DNA of 64,000 bases. Source: Closterium sp. Naga37s-1. Lineage: Eukaryota > Streptophyta > Zygnematophyceae > Desmidiales > Closteriaceae. The notes under the pieces were generated by a model that worked only from the letters and a program-made list of their open reading frames with translations, was not told the origin of the DNA and searched no databases. This document shows positions 35,489 through 46,634 of the stretch, piece after piece; within the stretch, counting starts at the first letter, position 1; every line of letters starts with the position of its first letter. Location: assembly GCA_947471745.1 (NCBI GenBank), contig CANJKZ010000409.1:1116001-1180000 (forward strand), read 5' to 3'. The position numbers were made by a program, and so were the translations under genes.

Positions 35489-35622
35489 TGTCAAAGTATA
35501 TGCATGTTATATATGTGTAGGCTGTAGTGGGGTAGCCAATATGGGGTACAGCCCCTTTTAGGGTTTCATACTTGTACCCAACTCTTTCATATTTCATCCA
35601 TTCCTGCTGCTTGATTCTGACA
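35489..35622 (+). repeat. 5' LTR of element E (134 bp)
   Basis: Starts TGTCAAAGTATATGC, ends GATTCTGACA, and contains TTTAGGGTTT at 35557-35566. It matches 42074-42207 at 133 of 134 positions. Confidence 0.93.
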
Positions 35623-36491
35623 TGGTTTCAGAGCACTAGGTCCGTAGGACCGTTTTTTTTTCGGGCCCACCTACCGTTGCGGTTACCGTGTTACCCCACG
35701 TGTTGTCCTGCCTGCCTGCCTTGCCTTGTGACGTGCTGCGCTACGCGCGCCGTCCTGCAGCCCTCGTACTGCCCACTGCTGCCAGAGCGCCGCCCCTGCA
35801 GGCCCGTAAGGCTCACGCGCCGCTCCTGCAGACACGTCAGGCCTGCGCGCCGCCCCTCCAGGCCCGTTAGGCCAGGGCGCCGCCCCGCCAGTTCGCTGCC
35901 CCGCGCGTCGCGCTGCAGCCCCGCGCGTCGCGCCCGCTGCCCGCGCGTCGCGCTGCAGCGCCGCGCGTCGCGTTCGCTGCCCGCGCGTCGCGCTGCAGCC
36001 CCGCGCGCCGCGGCTGCCGTCCTCGCGCAGCCCGCGGCGGCTTCGCGCGCCGCGTTTGCAGCTCGCGTGGCGCGCTGCAGCCCCGCGCGCCGCGGCTGCC
36101 CCTGGACGCCGCCGTCGCTCCTGCAGCAGCTGCCACGGAGCGCCCTGCCGCAGCCGCGGCCCCGCCCTACAGTACCTGCCGCGGAGCCTCCTGCCGCCGT
36201 CGCGACCCTGCCCTGCAGCAGCTGCCGTGGAGCCTGCTGCCGTCGTCACGTCCGCGCCCTGCAGCAGCTGTCGCGGACCTGCCCTTCCTCCGACGCGGTC
36301 CTGCTCTGCCGCAGCTGTCGCGGCCCCGCCGTCGCCGTCGTTGTGAGCCTGCCCTTCTCGCCACTGGTGAGCACTTACCTGCCTGCCTGCCTGCCTGCCT
36401 GCCGCGCCTGCCCTACCTGCGCTACTACTACTGCTAGACTGCTGATGCTGCTGCTGCTACTGCTGCTACTACTGCTACTGGCGGTGGCCAG

Positions 36492-39400
36492 ATGCAGCTC
36501 CAGCGACGTTCACGCGAGTCTCTCACGCCCCAGCAGCTTCGTGAGTGGTACGCTAGTTGGGGTTGTGGCGGTCGCCGTCGTAGCTGTCGCCCTGGAGCTG
36601 GTCAGTTGGGAGCGTCTGGCAGTGGCCAGCTGCAGCTGCAGCGGCGTCCACGCGAGACACTTACGTCCCAGCAGCTTCACGAGTGGTACGCTCAGAGTAG
36701 AGGGTCTTTGAGTACCGTTCGCTGCCCGTACGTCATTCGCACAGGTGATCGGGTCGGTCAGCCGTGCGGGACGCTTGGTCACACACAGTCCCGCTGCTTC
36801 GCCCGTCTGAGCGACGCCTGGCGTACCGAGTTTGGCGACGAGGCTGAGCTCCCCTCCTGGCTGGAGCTGCTTGGACAGAGGGTAGATATCTTTGCTCTTG
36901 ACTATGATGCTATTCTCACTGCCATGTATGCCTTGCCTACTAGTGCTGACCGTGCCTGTTCCCTGTGCGTACCGCCTGACCCAGGTATAGAGCCTGCTGC
37001 TCTAGGTGCTGGTGAGGCTGCTGCTCTAGGTGCTAGTGCGTCTCCTGCTCTTGGTACTGGTGAGGCTGCTGCTCCAGGTGCTGGTGAGTCTGCTCTCTCT
37101 GGTACTGCGCCTGCTGAGGCCGTGTACACCTTCACACTTGACTCAGGTGCTTCTCGCTCCTTCTTCCGCGACAGCACCACACTGACGCCGCTCCGTCGGC
37201 CGGTTGCAGTCTCCCTGGCAGACCCCTCTGGGGGTCCAGTCCTTGCGCACTCCTCCACGGCCCTGCCGTGTCCGGCGGTCCCGTCTGGCTCCCTGTCAGG
37301 TCTTCACCTCCCCTCGTTCTCTACGAACTTGGTGAGTGGAGCTGACCTACAGGATGTGTGGGTTGACCAGTTCACCCCTGGAGGTCAGCGTGTGACACAC
37401 TGTACGTGTTCCCGGACTGGTCGGCACCTGGCCACGTTCACCCGAGAGCCTGGCTCGAGTCTGTACACACTCACCACTGTGTCCCCTCAGGTAGCTGCGT
37501 CTGCGTCTGCGTTTGCGTCAGGTCAGCTAGCGGCCCCCTGCTCGTGTCGCGCTCTGTCGCACCAGACCCTCCTTTGGCACCACCGCCTTGGTCACCCCTC
37601 CGTGCAGCGCCTTCGTAGCATGCACAGCCGTTTCCTTGTCTCTGGACTTCCAGAGACTCTGCCTCCTCTACCACCCTCGCCTGCTCCTCCCTGTCTTCCC
37701 TGTGTCGAGGGGCGGCAGCGCGCCGCTCCTCACTCCTCCTCGTTCCCTCCCACAGAGGCTCCCCTGCAGACTCTCCACCTGGACGTGTGGGGCCCAGCCC
37801 GCGTCCGTGGACAGGGCCACGAGCGGTACTTCCTGCAGGTCGTCGACGACTACACGCGTTACACCACGGTCTTCCCCTTGCGCAGCAAGGGGGAGGTCCC
37901 TGATGTGTTGATCCCCTGGATCCGCGCTACTCGTCTCCAGCTCCGCGAGCGGTTCCAGTCGGACTTTCCTGTCCTGCGTCTGCACTCTGACAGAGGTGGT
38001 GAGTTCTCCTCAGACCTCTTGGCAGCCTACTGTGCGGAGCACGGCATCCGCCAGTCGTTCACGCTTCCGGCCTCTCCGCAGCAGAATGGGGTTGTTGAGC
38101 GCCGCATTGGCTTAGTCATGGAGGTCGCTCGTACCTCCATGATCCATGCGGCTGCCCCCCATTTTCTGTGGCCGTTTGCGGTCCGGTACGCCGCGCATCA
38201 GCTCAACCTCTGGCCCCGTGTCTCCTTGCCGGAGACCTCGCCCACACTGCTGTGGACGGGGAAGGTTGGCGATGCGTCGCGTTTCCGGGTCTGGGGTGCT
38301 CGTGCCTTTGTCCGCGATACCACCGCGGACAAGCTCTCCGCCCGCGCTGTTCCCTGTGTCTTCCTTGGCTTTGTCCCTGACGCGCCTGGTTGGCAGTTTT
38401 ACCACCCCACCTCGCGTCGTGTCTTCCCCTCTCAGGACGTCACGTTCGACGAGTCGGTTCCCTTTTACCGTCTCTTCCCCTACCGCACTGCCCCTCTCCC
38501 CCCCTCGCCGCTCTTCCTCGCTCCAGGTGCTCCCCAGGTAGACCCCCTCCCCGCTCCCGGTCCTGCTCCTTCAGGTGTGTCTCAGGTAGACCCTCCTCCC
38601 TTGATTGAGCCGGTTGAGGTCACTGGTGATTCAGGTCCTGCTGAGGGTGGTCCTGTTCAGGTTGCTGCTTCTGGGGGTGCTGCGCCTGGGGGTGCGGAGC
38701 CTGGGGGTGCTGAGCCTGGGGATGCGGAGCCTGGAGGTGCGGAGCCTGGGGGTGCGGAGACTGGAGGTGCTGAGCCTGGGTGTGAGGAGTCTGGGGGTGC
38801 TGAGCCTGGGGGCGCTGGGGCGTCAGGTGAGCAGTCTCCCTGGGGCGACCGTCTCCGTAGTCGCTCCGCTGGTGCCTCGCCGCTGCACTCTCGTCGTCGA
38901 CTCCCTCTCTCCCCACAGCAGCTGCTTGAGTGGTACGCTGGCCGTCAGGGTCGCGCTGCTGGAGCTAGGGGCCCTGCTGCGGGAGGCGCTGGAGCTAGTG
39001 ACTCTGCCACTGGAGTTGTTTCTGCTGGAGGTTCTGGAGCTGCTGAGGGCGCTGGAGCTGGAGGTTCTGGAGCTGCTGAGGGTGCTGGCACTGGAGGTTC
39101 TGGAGCTGCTGCGGGTACTGGCGCTGAGGGTTCTGAGTCTGCTGTTGCGCGGTTTCCTTGGAGTAGCCGCCTTCGTCCGCGTGTGCCTCTCACCTCGCAG
39201 CAGCTGCACGACTGGTACGGTCGCCGTCAGGGTCGCGCTTCTGGAGCTCGGGGCTCTGCCGCTGGAGGTACTTCTGTTGTCGTCACTGGAGATGGGAGTG
39301 GTGCTGGTCCCGGAGGTGCTCGTACTGGAGGTACTGGAGCTGCTGGGGCTGGAGGTGCTGAGCCTGAGGGTGCTGCTGCTGGAGGCACTGAGGCTGGAGA

Positions 39401-41847
39401 CCCTGGGACTGGAGGTGCCGGTTCTGGGGGTGCTGCTGTTGGTGGAGCTGGTCCTGGAGGAGCTGGCGCTGAAGGTTCTGGAGCTGCTGGAGGTGCTGGC
39501 GCTGGTGGCGCTGGAGCTGGAGGTTCTGGAGCTGCTGAGGGTGCTGGCGCTGGAGGTTCTGAAGCTGCTGGAGGTGCTGGAGCTGCTGGGGGTACTGGAG
39601 CTGCTGGTGCTGGTGTCACTGCACAGCCGCGCCTGTTCTTCGCTCCACCGTCTCCATCATCTCAGCCACCGCCTGACTCTGTGCTTCGCCAGGTTCTTAG
39701 TCTCCCTTCGTCTACTGGTCTTCCGTTACAGCCTGGCTCACCGCTGCCTGCTCCTTCTCCTTACACTGAGCAGCTAGGGGGTCTTACTGAGCATCGTGAG
39801 CCTGCGTCACGTCCTGTCTCGCCTGTCTGTTCTGGTCGTTCCGGTCGTCGTGTTCCTCGTCCGCGTCTGCCGGCTGTCCCCGACACCCACCTCGTAGTCC
39901 GTCGTCCTTCCTCTCCTCCGCAGCGTGTTCCTCTGCCGTCCCGTCCTGCGTCTTCTCTGCCTGTCATTGCGGACCCCGAGTCTGACCGGTTTCGTGCTGA
40001 GCGCCCTACTGTCACGCGTCTGCTAGCCACTGTTGTCACTGACCCGTCGTTTGAGTCTGCTGCTACGTCTGCCTTAGTTGCTGAGCTTGTTGACTTTGCT
40101 GCTGCTTGTCGTCTAGACTACGCCGCTAGTCTTGTTGCTGAGTCTGAGTCTGTCTGTCCTCCGTCCGTCGGGGGTGAGTGTGCTCTTGGCACGGACGTCC
40201 TTGAGGACAGGCAGGATGACCTTGAGTGTCTTGCAGCCGCTGCGCCTCATCTCGTGTCCATGCTGCTTGCCCCTGAGGGAGACCCGGATGCTCCAGACAT
40301 CCCGACCCCGCGCTCTTACGCTGAGGCGATCGCGGGTGAGTACTCCTCTCAGTGGCAGACAGCCATGGATGCAGAGATGGCATCCTGGAAGTCCACAGGC
40401 ACCTACGTCGACGAGGTTCCCCCACCTGGGGCGAACATCGTCAGTGGCATGCGGATTTTCAGGGTGAAGCGGCCGCCAGGTTCTCCGCCTGCCTTCAAGG
40501 CGCGTTACGTTGCACGAGGTTTCAGTCAGCGAGAGGGAGTAGACTTCTTCCAGACCTTCTCCCCCACCCTGAAGATGACCACTCTTCGGGTGCTGCTGCA
40601 CGTTGCCGCTCAGCGAGACTACGAGCTTCACTCTCTTGACTTCAGCACAGCCTTCTTACAGGGCAGCCTGCACGAGGAGATCTGGCTGCGCCGCCCACCT
40701 GGCTTCACTGGGTCGTTTCCTCCTGGTACCCAGTGGAGCCTCAGGCGGCCGGTCTACGGTCTCCGCCAGGCGCCACGTGAGTGGCACGACACACTGAGGA
40801 CGACACTTGCGGCTCTTGGGTTTGCTCCGTCGACTGCTGACCCGTCGCTGTTTCTGCGCACCGACACTTCGCTGCCGCCGTTCTACATCCTCGTGTACGT
40901 CGACGACTTGGTCTTTGCCACTGCTGACACTGAGGCTCTCGCCCAGGTGAAGTCGGAGCTCCAGAAGAGACACACGTGCACAGACCTGGGTGAGCTGACA
41001 AGCTATCTTGGCTTGCGGATCACCCGGGACAGAGCACGACGCACCATCACACTGACTCAGTCACACATGGTGCACCTGGTCCTCGGCACAGCACACTCCT
41101 CTGGGTACAGGTCACTCGCTCTCAGCTCCACCTTCGGACGAGTCCGTAGAGCCGAGTGGTTCTTACCCAGAGCTAGTGGGCTGCCTCATGTACCTGATGA
41201 CCTGCACTCGTCCTGACCTTGCGTACCCTCTTGGCCTTCTGGCTCGCTATGTGGCTCCTGGTCGGCACCGAAAGGTGCACATGGATGCTGCTAAGAGGGT
41301 GCTACGCTACTTGTGCAGTACATCGGGCATGGGGCTCGTGCTTGGAGGGCGGAGCCCAGTTGTCCTCACTGGGCACTCAGACGCTTCTTGGGTTGACGAC
41401 CAGGCTACGCAGCGGTCGTCACAGGGTTACACCTTCAGCCTTGGCTCTGGTTCGGTTTCTTGGCGTTCTACACGCTCGTCTTCAGTTCTCAGCTCCAGTT
41501 GTGAGGCTGAGATCTACGCCACAGCCATGGCTGCACAGGAGTTACGCTGGCTCACCTACCTGCTGACCGACTTGGGAGAGAGGCCTCGTTCTCCTCCAGT
41601 GCTGTACGTCGACAACAAGGCAGCCATTGCCTTGTGTCAGGAGCACAGACTGGAGCACAGAACGAAGCACATCGCTCTGCGTTACTTCCTGGCTCGAGAG
41701 TTGCAGCAGCGTGGTCAGCTTCGTCTTGCTCACGTGGCCACTCGGGCCAACACTGCTGATATATTCACCAAGGCGCTTCCGTCTGGTGATCATCAGCGTT
41801 TCTGCACTCTGTTAGGCCTTGTGCCTACGTTTCCTCACTTGCTGTAG
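36492..41847 (+). CDS. Element E polyprotein region (fossil): NC-PR-IN-RT-RNase H
   Basis: Reads from a nucleocapsid-like start (SLTPQQLREWYASWG, then TSQQLHEWYAQSRGS) through the extended knuckle C-X13-C-X4-H-X4-C, protease TLDSGASRSFFRD, pre-integrase WHHRLGHPSVQRL, integrase [10 protein letters not shown] and PQQNGV, an AEPGG-repeat and Gly/Ala linker with two more motif copies (SPQQLLEWYAGRQ, TSQQLHDWYGRRQ), [11 protein letters not shown] and RNase H SDASWVDD, SCEAEIYA, DNKAAIALC. The region upstream of the first motif is GC-rich leader with no capsid fold that I can see, unlike C and D. It is a fossil with about one break. Confidence 0.85.
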
Positions 41848-41849
41848 AC

Positions 41850-42073
41850 TTTGCCTATACTGTGATCGATATATATACCTGCATGCTTGCTCTGCTAGGT
41901 AGAGATTACTGTGCTGTTGTTGTTGCATATATACCTCTGCATGTGAACTGGCCTTGTGGCCCTTTGCTTGTGCTCAGTGTGTGTGGTGACGTTGTGATCC
42001 ACCCTGAGCTTGCTTTGCTTCTCTTGACTGGTCTTGTGACCCCTTGCTCTCCCCCATTTTGCCTATGGGGGTG
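41850..42073 (+). other. Element E 3' untranslated module with twin hairpins
   Basis: First site GGCCTTGTGGCC (41950-41961), second site GGTCTTGTGACC (42030-42041), with the CCACCCTGAGCTTGC block between them and the PPT after. Confidence 0.6.
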
Positions 42074-42207
42074 TGTCAAAGTATATGCATGTTATATATG
42101 TGTAGGCTGTAGTGGGGTAGCCAATATGGGGTACAGCCCCTTTTAGGGTTTCATACTTTTACCCAACTCTTTCATATTTCATCCATTCCTGCTGCTTGAT
42201 TCTGACA
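42074..42207 (+). repeat. 3' LTR of element E (134 bp)
   Basis: Partner of 35489-35622, preceded by the CTATGGGGGTG polypurine tract. Confidence 0.93.
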
Positions 42208-42410
42208 GCTGTTTGCTCTGCTTGTTGTGCTTTGCTATATATATCCTAGTGAACTCTTGAACTGGCCTTGTGGCCGCTTGCTTGTGCTCGGAATTTGTGT
42301 GGTGTCCTTGAGATCCACCCTGAGCTTGCTTTGCTTCCTGCAGTGACTGGTCTTGTGACCGTTTGTTCACCCTGCTTGATTTGATGCCCCTCACTTAGCC
42401 TATGGGGGTG
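42208..42410 (+). other. F-family 3' untranslated module, left copy
   Basis: GGCCTTGTGGCC at 42264-42275 and GGTCTTGTGACC at 42349-42360. Near-identical to 48928-49125. Confidence 0.6.
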
Positions 42411-42538
42411 TGTCAAATGTTATTATAAGTTCTTAGGCTACAGTGAGTAGCACTATAGGGAGTACAACACTTTTAGGGTTGCTATTTGTATCCCTTGTTT
42501 CCCTAGTTCACACATTCTGTTGTTCGCTAACTTTGAGA
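42411..42538 (+). repeat. 5' LTR of element F (128 bp), shared with the truncated upstream copy
   Basis: Starts TGTCAAATGTTATT, ends CTAACTTTGAGA. It has a PPT and 3' module on its left and a primer site on its right, so it joins two internal regions. Confidence 0.9.
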
Positions 42539-42749
42539 TGGTATCATGAGTAGGTGTCGATCCTCTCGCCTAGCCTAGCCTAGCTCGCGCCCTAGCGCCC
42601 TCCGCACCCTTGCGCTCTCCGCGCCCTCCGCGCCCTCCGCGCCCTCCGCGCCTTAGCCTCCGCGCCCTCCGCGCCAACTCCGCGCCTTAGCGCCCTCCTC
42701 CTCCGCGCGTTAGCGCCCTCAGCGCCCCTAGCCTGCGCCCCTAGCCTGC

Positions 42750-43195
42750 GCCCCTAGCCCGTCGCCCAGGCGCCCGCCCTAGCCCGTCGCTCAGGCGCCC
42801 GCCCTAGCCCGTCGCCCAGGCGCCCGCCCCAGCCCGTCGCCCAGGCGCCCGCACCAGCCCGTCGCCCAGGCGCCCGCCCCAGCCCGTCGCCCAGGCGCCC
42901 GCCCCAGCCCGTCGCCCAGGCGCCCGCACCAGCCCGTCGCCCAGGCGCCCGCCCCAGCCCGTCGCCCAGGCGCCCGCCCCAGCCCCAGCCCGTCGCCCAG
43001 GCGCCCGCCCCAGCCCATCGCCCAGGCGCCCGCCCTAGCCCGTCGCCCAGGCGCCCGCCCTAGCCCGTCGCCCAGGCCCGCGCCCTAGCCCGTCGCCCAG
43101 GCCCGCGCCCTAGCCCGTCGCCCAGGCGCCCGCCCTAGCCCGTCGCCCAGGCGCCCGCCTTAGCCCGTCGCCCCAGCCCGCGCCCTGGCCCGTCG
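42750..43195 (+). repeat. 25-bp minisatellite in leader of F
   Basis: About 17 copies of AGCCCGTCGCCCAGGCGCCC followed by GCCCC/GCCCT/GCACC. It is purely GC-rich, between the primer site and the coding part. Confidence 0.9.
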
Positions 43196-44358
43196 CCCCA
43201 GCCCCACAGGCAGCGCGCCCCGCGGGTAGCGCGCCCCGCAGGCGGCGCGCCCCGCGGGTAGCGCGCCCCACAGGCAGCACACCCTGCCGGCAGCGCGCCC
43301 CTTAGCGCTTTAGCGCCAGAAAATAAATAAATAAAAATTAAACCCTAAAAAAAAAAAAAAAAAAAAAAAAAAGGGTTTCGGGTCGGGGCCTGCAACTGTC
43401 GCCCGCGTTCCTGCTTGCCGGACGACCTGCACAGTTGCCAGCATCCCGCAGCCGTCAGTACTGCAGCCCCTACTGTCGCACGTACGTTCCACTACCAGTG
43501 GCTCTACTAGCGGCAGCCGACAGCCGCACTTACGGTCTCTAGCTCCAGCCGTTCCTACCTCCAGCCAGCCCTAGCTCGCCGTTTCTAGCTCCAGCCAGTT
43601 GTGCTCCAGCCGTTCTCGCTCCAGCCGTTCTCGCTCCTCGCTCGTAGCTCAGTTTTCTCCGTGCTCCAGCCGTTCCTTGCCTAGTTTCACATGGCGCTCC
43701 TAGCTTAGTTCGCTCTGTGCTCCAGCAGTTACTCGCCTAGTTTCACCTGGCGCTCCTAGTTGTTCTCGTTTTTTTTTTTTTTTCTCACTGCAGCCGTCCT
43801 TAGCTCCTCTCGCTCCTAGCCTGCCGCTCCTGCACCCCGCTAGCTTTTATCATGGAGTCCACTAGGGTTCTCCAGCAGCAGGGATAGCAGCAGCGGCCGT
43901 TTCAGCTGTGGCTTCCGCAGCAGCAGGGGCGCCCTCAGCAGCTGTGGCGCCCTCAGCAGCCGTGGGGGCCTGGTGGTTCAGGTCGCGTTGGCTGCAGCAG
44001 CGGCCCAGCCAGCTGGGGGGCTCGTCGCGGTGGCCGCGACGTCGGCCCCTGCCAGTACCGGATCCTGACCGGCCCTGGTGCTGGCACTACCTGCTGGCGT
44101 CCTGACCACTCTGCACAGCGCTGCTACAGCCGCCTCGACGACCTTTACCGTGAGCGTTTTGGGCCTGAGTCGGCTCCCCCGATCTGGCCCGGTCTGTTTC
44201 GTAGTGGTTACCTTGTGTTTGATATGTCTATGGATGCTGTTTATTCTGTCACGTACGGATCTCATGGCTTACGTGTACCTAGCTTAGGACATTTGCCTGT
44301 TGCTAGTGTCGGTACTTGTGCTTTTAGTGTAGGTGCTTGAGTAGTCACTAGCCCGGCC

Positions 44359-46591
44359 GTGACGACTGCTGTTGCGTCGCTCTCCTTCACGCTGGACTCC
44401 GGCGCGTCTCAGTGCTTCTTCCGCGACCACACCACTGTCACACCTCTTTCGGCTCCAGTCCCAGTTGCCCTGGCTGATCCTACTTCAGTACCAGCAGTTG
44501 CTCGCAGCTCGACCACCCTCCCGTGCCCAGCTGTCCCCTCTGGTTTCCTCACTGGTCTCTACATCCCCTCGTTCTCTCGGAACTTGGTGGGTGTTGGATA
44601 CCTTCAGGACCGGGGGATCACAGTCACTTTTCCTGCGCATGGGAGGACTGCGATCTGTACGGACTCTTCCACCGGGGCAGTTCTTGCCACGTTCACCAGA
44701 GAGCCCCACTCAGGTCTCTTCGTCCTGCACACTCCGCCCCCGCAGGTAGCTGCGTCTGGTCAGGTTGCTTCGTCCCCCCCAGTAGCAGAGTCCGGTCAGG
44801 TTACTGCGTCCCCACCGGCTGCTGTGTCCGGTCAGGTTGCTGTGTCTGGTCAGGTTGCTGTGTCTGGTCTAGTTGCTGCGTCTTGCTCGTGTCGGTCTTT
44901 CACCCACCGGACCGTCTTGTGGCACCACCGTCTTGGCCACGCGTCGATCCCCCGCCTCCGCACTATGGCTAGTCACCGTCTTGTCTCAGGTCTCCCTCGC
45001 GTCTTCCCGTCGCTCCCTCCCTCGCCTGCGCCGCCGTGCACTCCTTGCGTCGCCGGCCGTCTTCGTGCCACTCCGCACTCCTCCTCCCTTCGTCCGGCCA
45101 CTGCTCCCTTCCAGACACTCCACTTTGATGTCTGGGGCCCTGCACCTACGCAGGGACCTGAGAGGGAGCGCTACTTTTTGGTGGTTGTCGACGACTTCTC
45201 CAGGTACACCACGGTGTTTCCTCTCGCGAAGAAGTCCGAGGTGACTTCTACGCTGATCCGGTGGCTTCTAGCCACTGAGGGCACTCGTGGCCGTCGTGTC
45301 TCCTGTCTCCACTCTGACCGTGGGGGTGAGTTTCGCTCAGGCATTCTTGCTGGATTCTGCGGCGAGCAGGGCATCGTACAGTCCTGGACGCTGCCGGAGT
45401 CCCCACAGCAGAATGGGGTTGCTGAGCGCCGCATTGGCTTGGTCATGGACATCGCCCGCACGTCCATGATTCATGCCCGTGCGCCCCATTTTCTGTGGCC
45501 GTACGCGGTTCGCTACGCCGCTCACCAGCTGAACCTCCAGCCGCGCGTCTCGCGGCCAGAGGCTTCACCGACCAGTCTTTGGACCGGGTCCCCTGGTGTT
45601 AGGTCAGCTTTTCGTGTCTGGGGCTGCCTTGCGCTTGTCCGCGACACCTCTGCGGACAAGCTCTCGGCTCGCGCCGTCCCCTGTGTCTTCCTTGGTTTCC
45701 CGGTAGCCTCGGCCGACTGGTCCTTTTACCACCCGCCCCTCCACCAGTTCCTAGACTCCCGTGACGTCCGGTTCGACGAGTCAGTGTCCTACTACACCCG
45801 GTACCCCTGTCGAGGTCTCCCGGTTCCCCTTCCCCCCCTTTTCCTCGCACCCTCTCTTCCTCCTGCTCCCGCTCCTCCGGTACCCCCACCCCCCCCTGGT
45901 CCTGCCCCGTCAGGTGTGTCTCACGCTACCCCTCTACCCTCGGTCGCGCGTCAAGTAGCGGCTCCCTCCCCGCAGTCCTCCTCACAGTCCCCTCAGCAGC
46001 CTTTGGTACTTCCGCGACAGGCTACTGTGGACTCGGTTGGTTCTGGAGCTGGAGGTGCAGCCACTGGCGGTACTCGGTCCGGGGGTGCTCGTTTGAGGGG
46101 TGCTGGGGTTGGAGGTGCTGGCGCAGGTGGCGCTAGCCCTGGGGGTGCTGGAGCTGGAGGTCCTGGCACTGGAGGTGCTAGTCCTGGGGGTGCTGGAGCT
46201 GGAGGTGCTGGCGCAGGTGGCGCTAGCTCTGGGGGTGCTGGAGCTGGAGGTACTGGCACTGGAGGTGCTAGTTTTGGGGGTGCTGGAGTTGGAGGTCCTG
46301 GCACTGGCGGTACTAGTTCAGGGGGTGCTGGAGCTGGAGGAGCTGGCACAGGAGGTGCTGGTTCTGGGGGTGTTGGTCCTGGGGGTGCTGGTTCTGGGGG
46401 TGCTGGTGCTGGAGGCGCTGGCACTGGAGGAGCTGGTTCTGAGGAGACTGGAGCTGGAGACACTGGTTCTGCGGAGTCCACTCCGCCTCCCCACCGCCAC
46501 GACACACGTCTCCAGGCGGCCCGTCGGAGTGAGCGTGAGGAGCAGGTGCTGTTTGAGAGGGAGCGGCAGGAGTTGCGGAAGTTGGACCTGC

Positions 46592-46634
<43 letters not shown>

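Larger units (their letters stand above)
35489..42207 (+). mobile_element. Element E: young Ty1/copia fossil nested in the F-family fragment
   Basis: A 6,719-bp copia element. LTRs 35489-35622 and 42074-42207 differ at one of 134 sites. Parts: LTR, primer site TGGTTTCAGAGC of initiator-Met type, GC-rich leader (35636-36480), nucleocapsid-like region with two QLREWY-type motifs and the knuckle (36727-36815), PR (37120-37380), GAG-pre-integrase (37540-37720), IN (37760-38310), linker (38520-39680), RT (40380-41080), RNase H (41330-41830), 3' module, PPT, LTR. It has no recognisable UBN2 capsid domain. It looks fairly whole in pol, about one break. The bases flanking it (GCGAT and GCTGT) match at only three of five positions. 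Confidence 0.92.
35383..42538 (+). mobile_element. F-family tandem fragment (3' end only), split by element E
   Basis: A fragment of an element of the same family as F. Its pieces are the end of RNase H (35383-35488) and the 3' untranslated module with PPT (42208-42410), followed by an LTR (42411-42538) that also serves as the 5' LTR of F. Its right piece is almost identical to 48928-49125. It is a broken fossil, 5'-truncated, with a nested element inside. Together with F it forms a two-unit array sharing one LTR. Confidence 0.85.

Noticed and set aside
43347-43373. A run of about 26 adenines considered as a poly(A) tail of a retrocopy
   Set aside because: It sits inside the leader of element F with leader sequence on both sides and no target duplication or coding sequence ending there.
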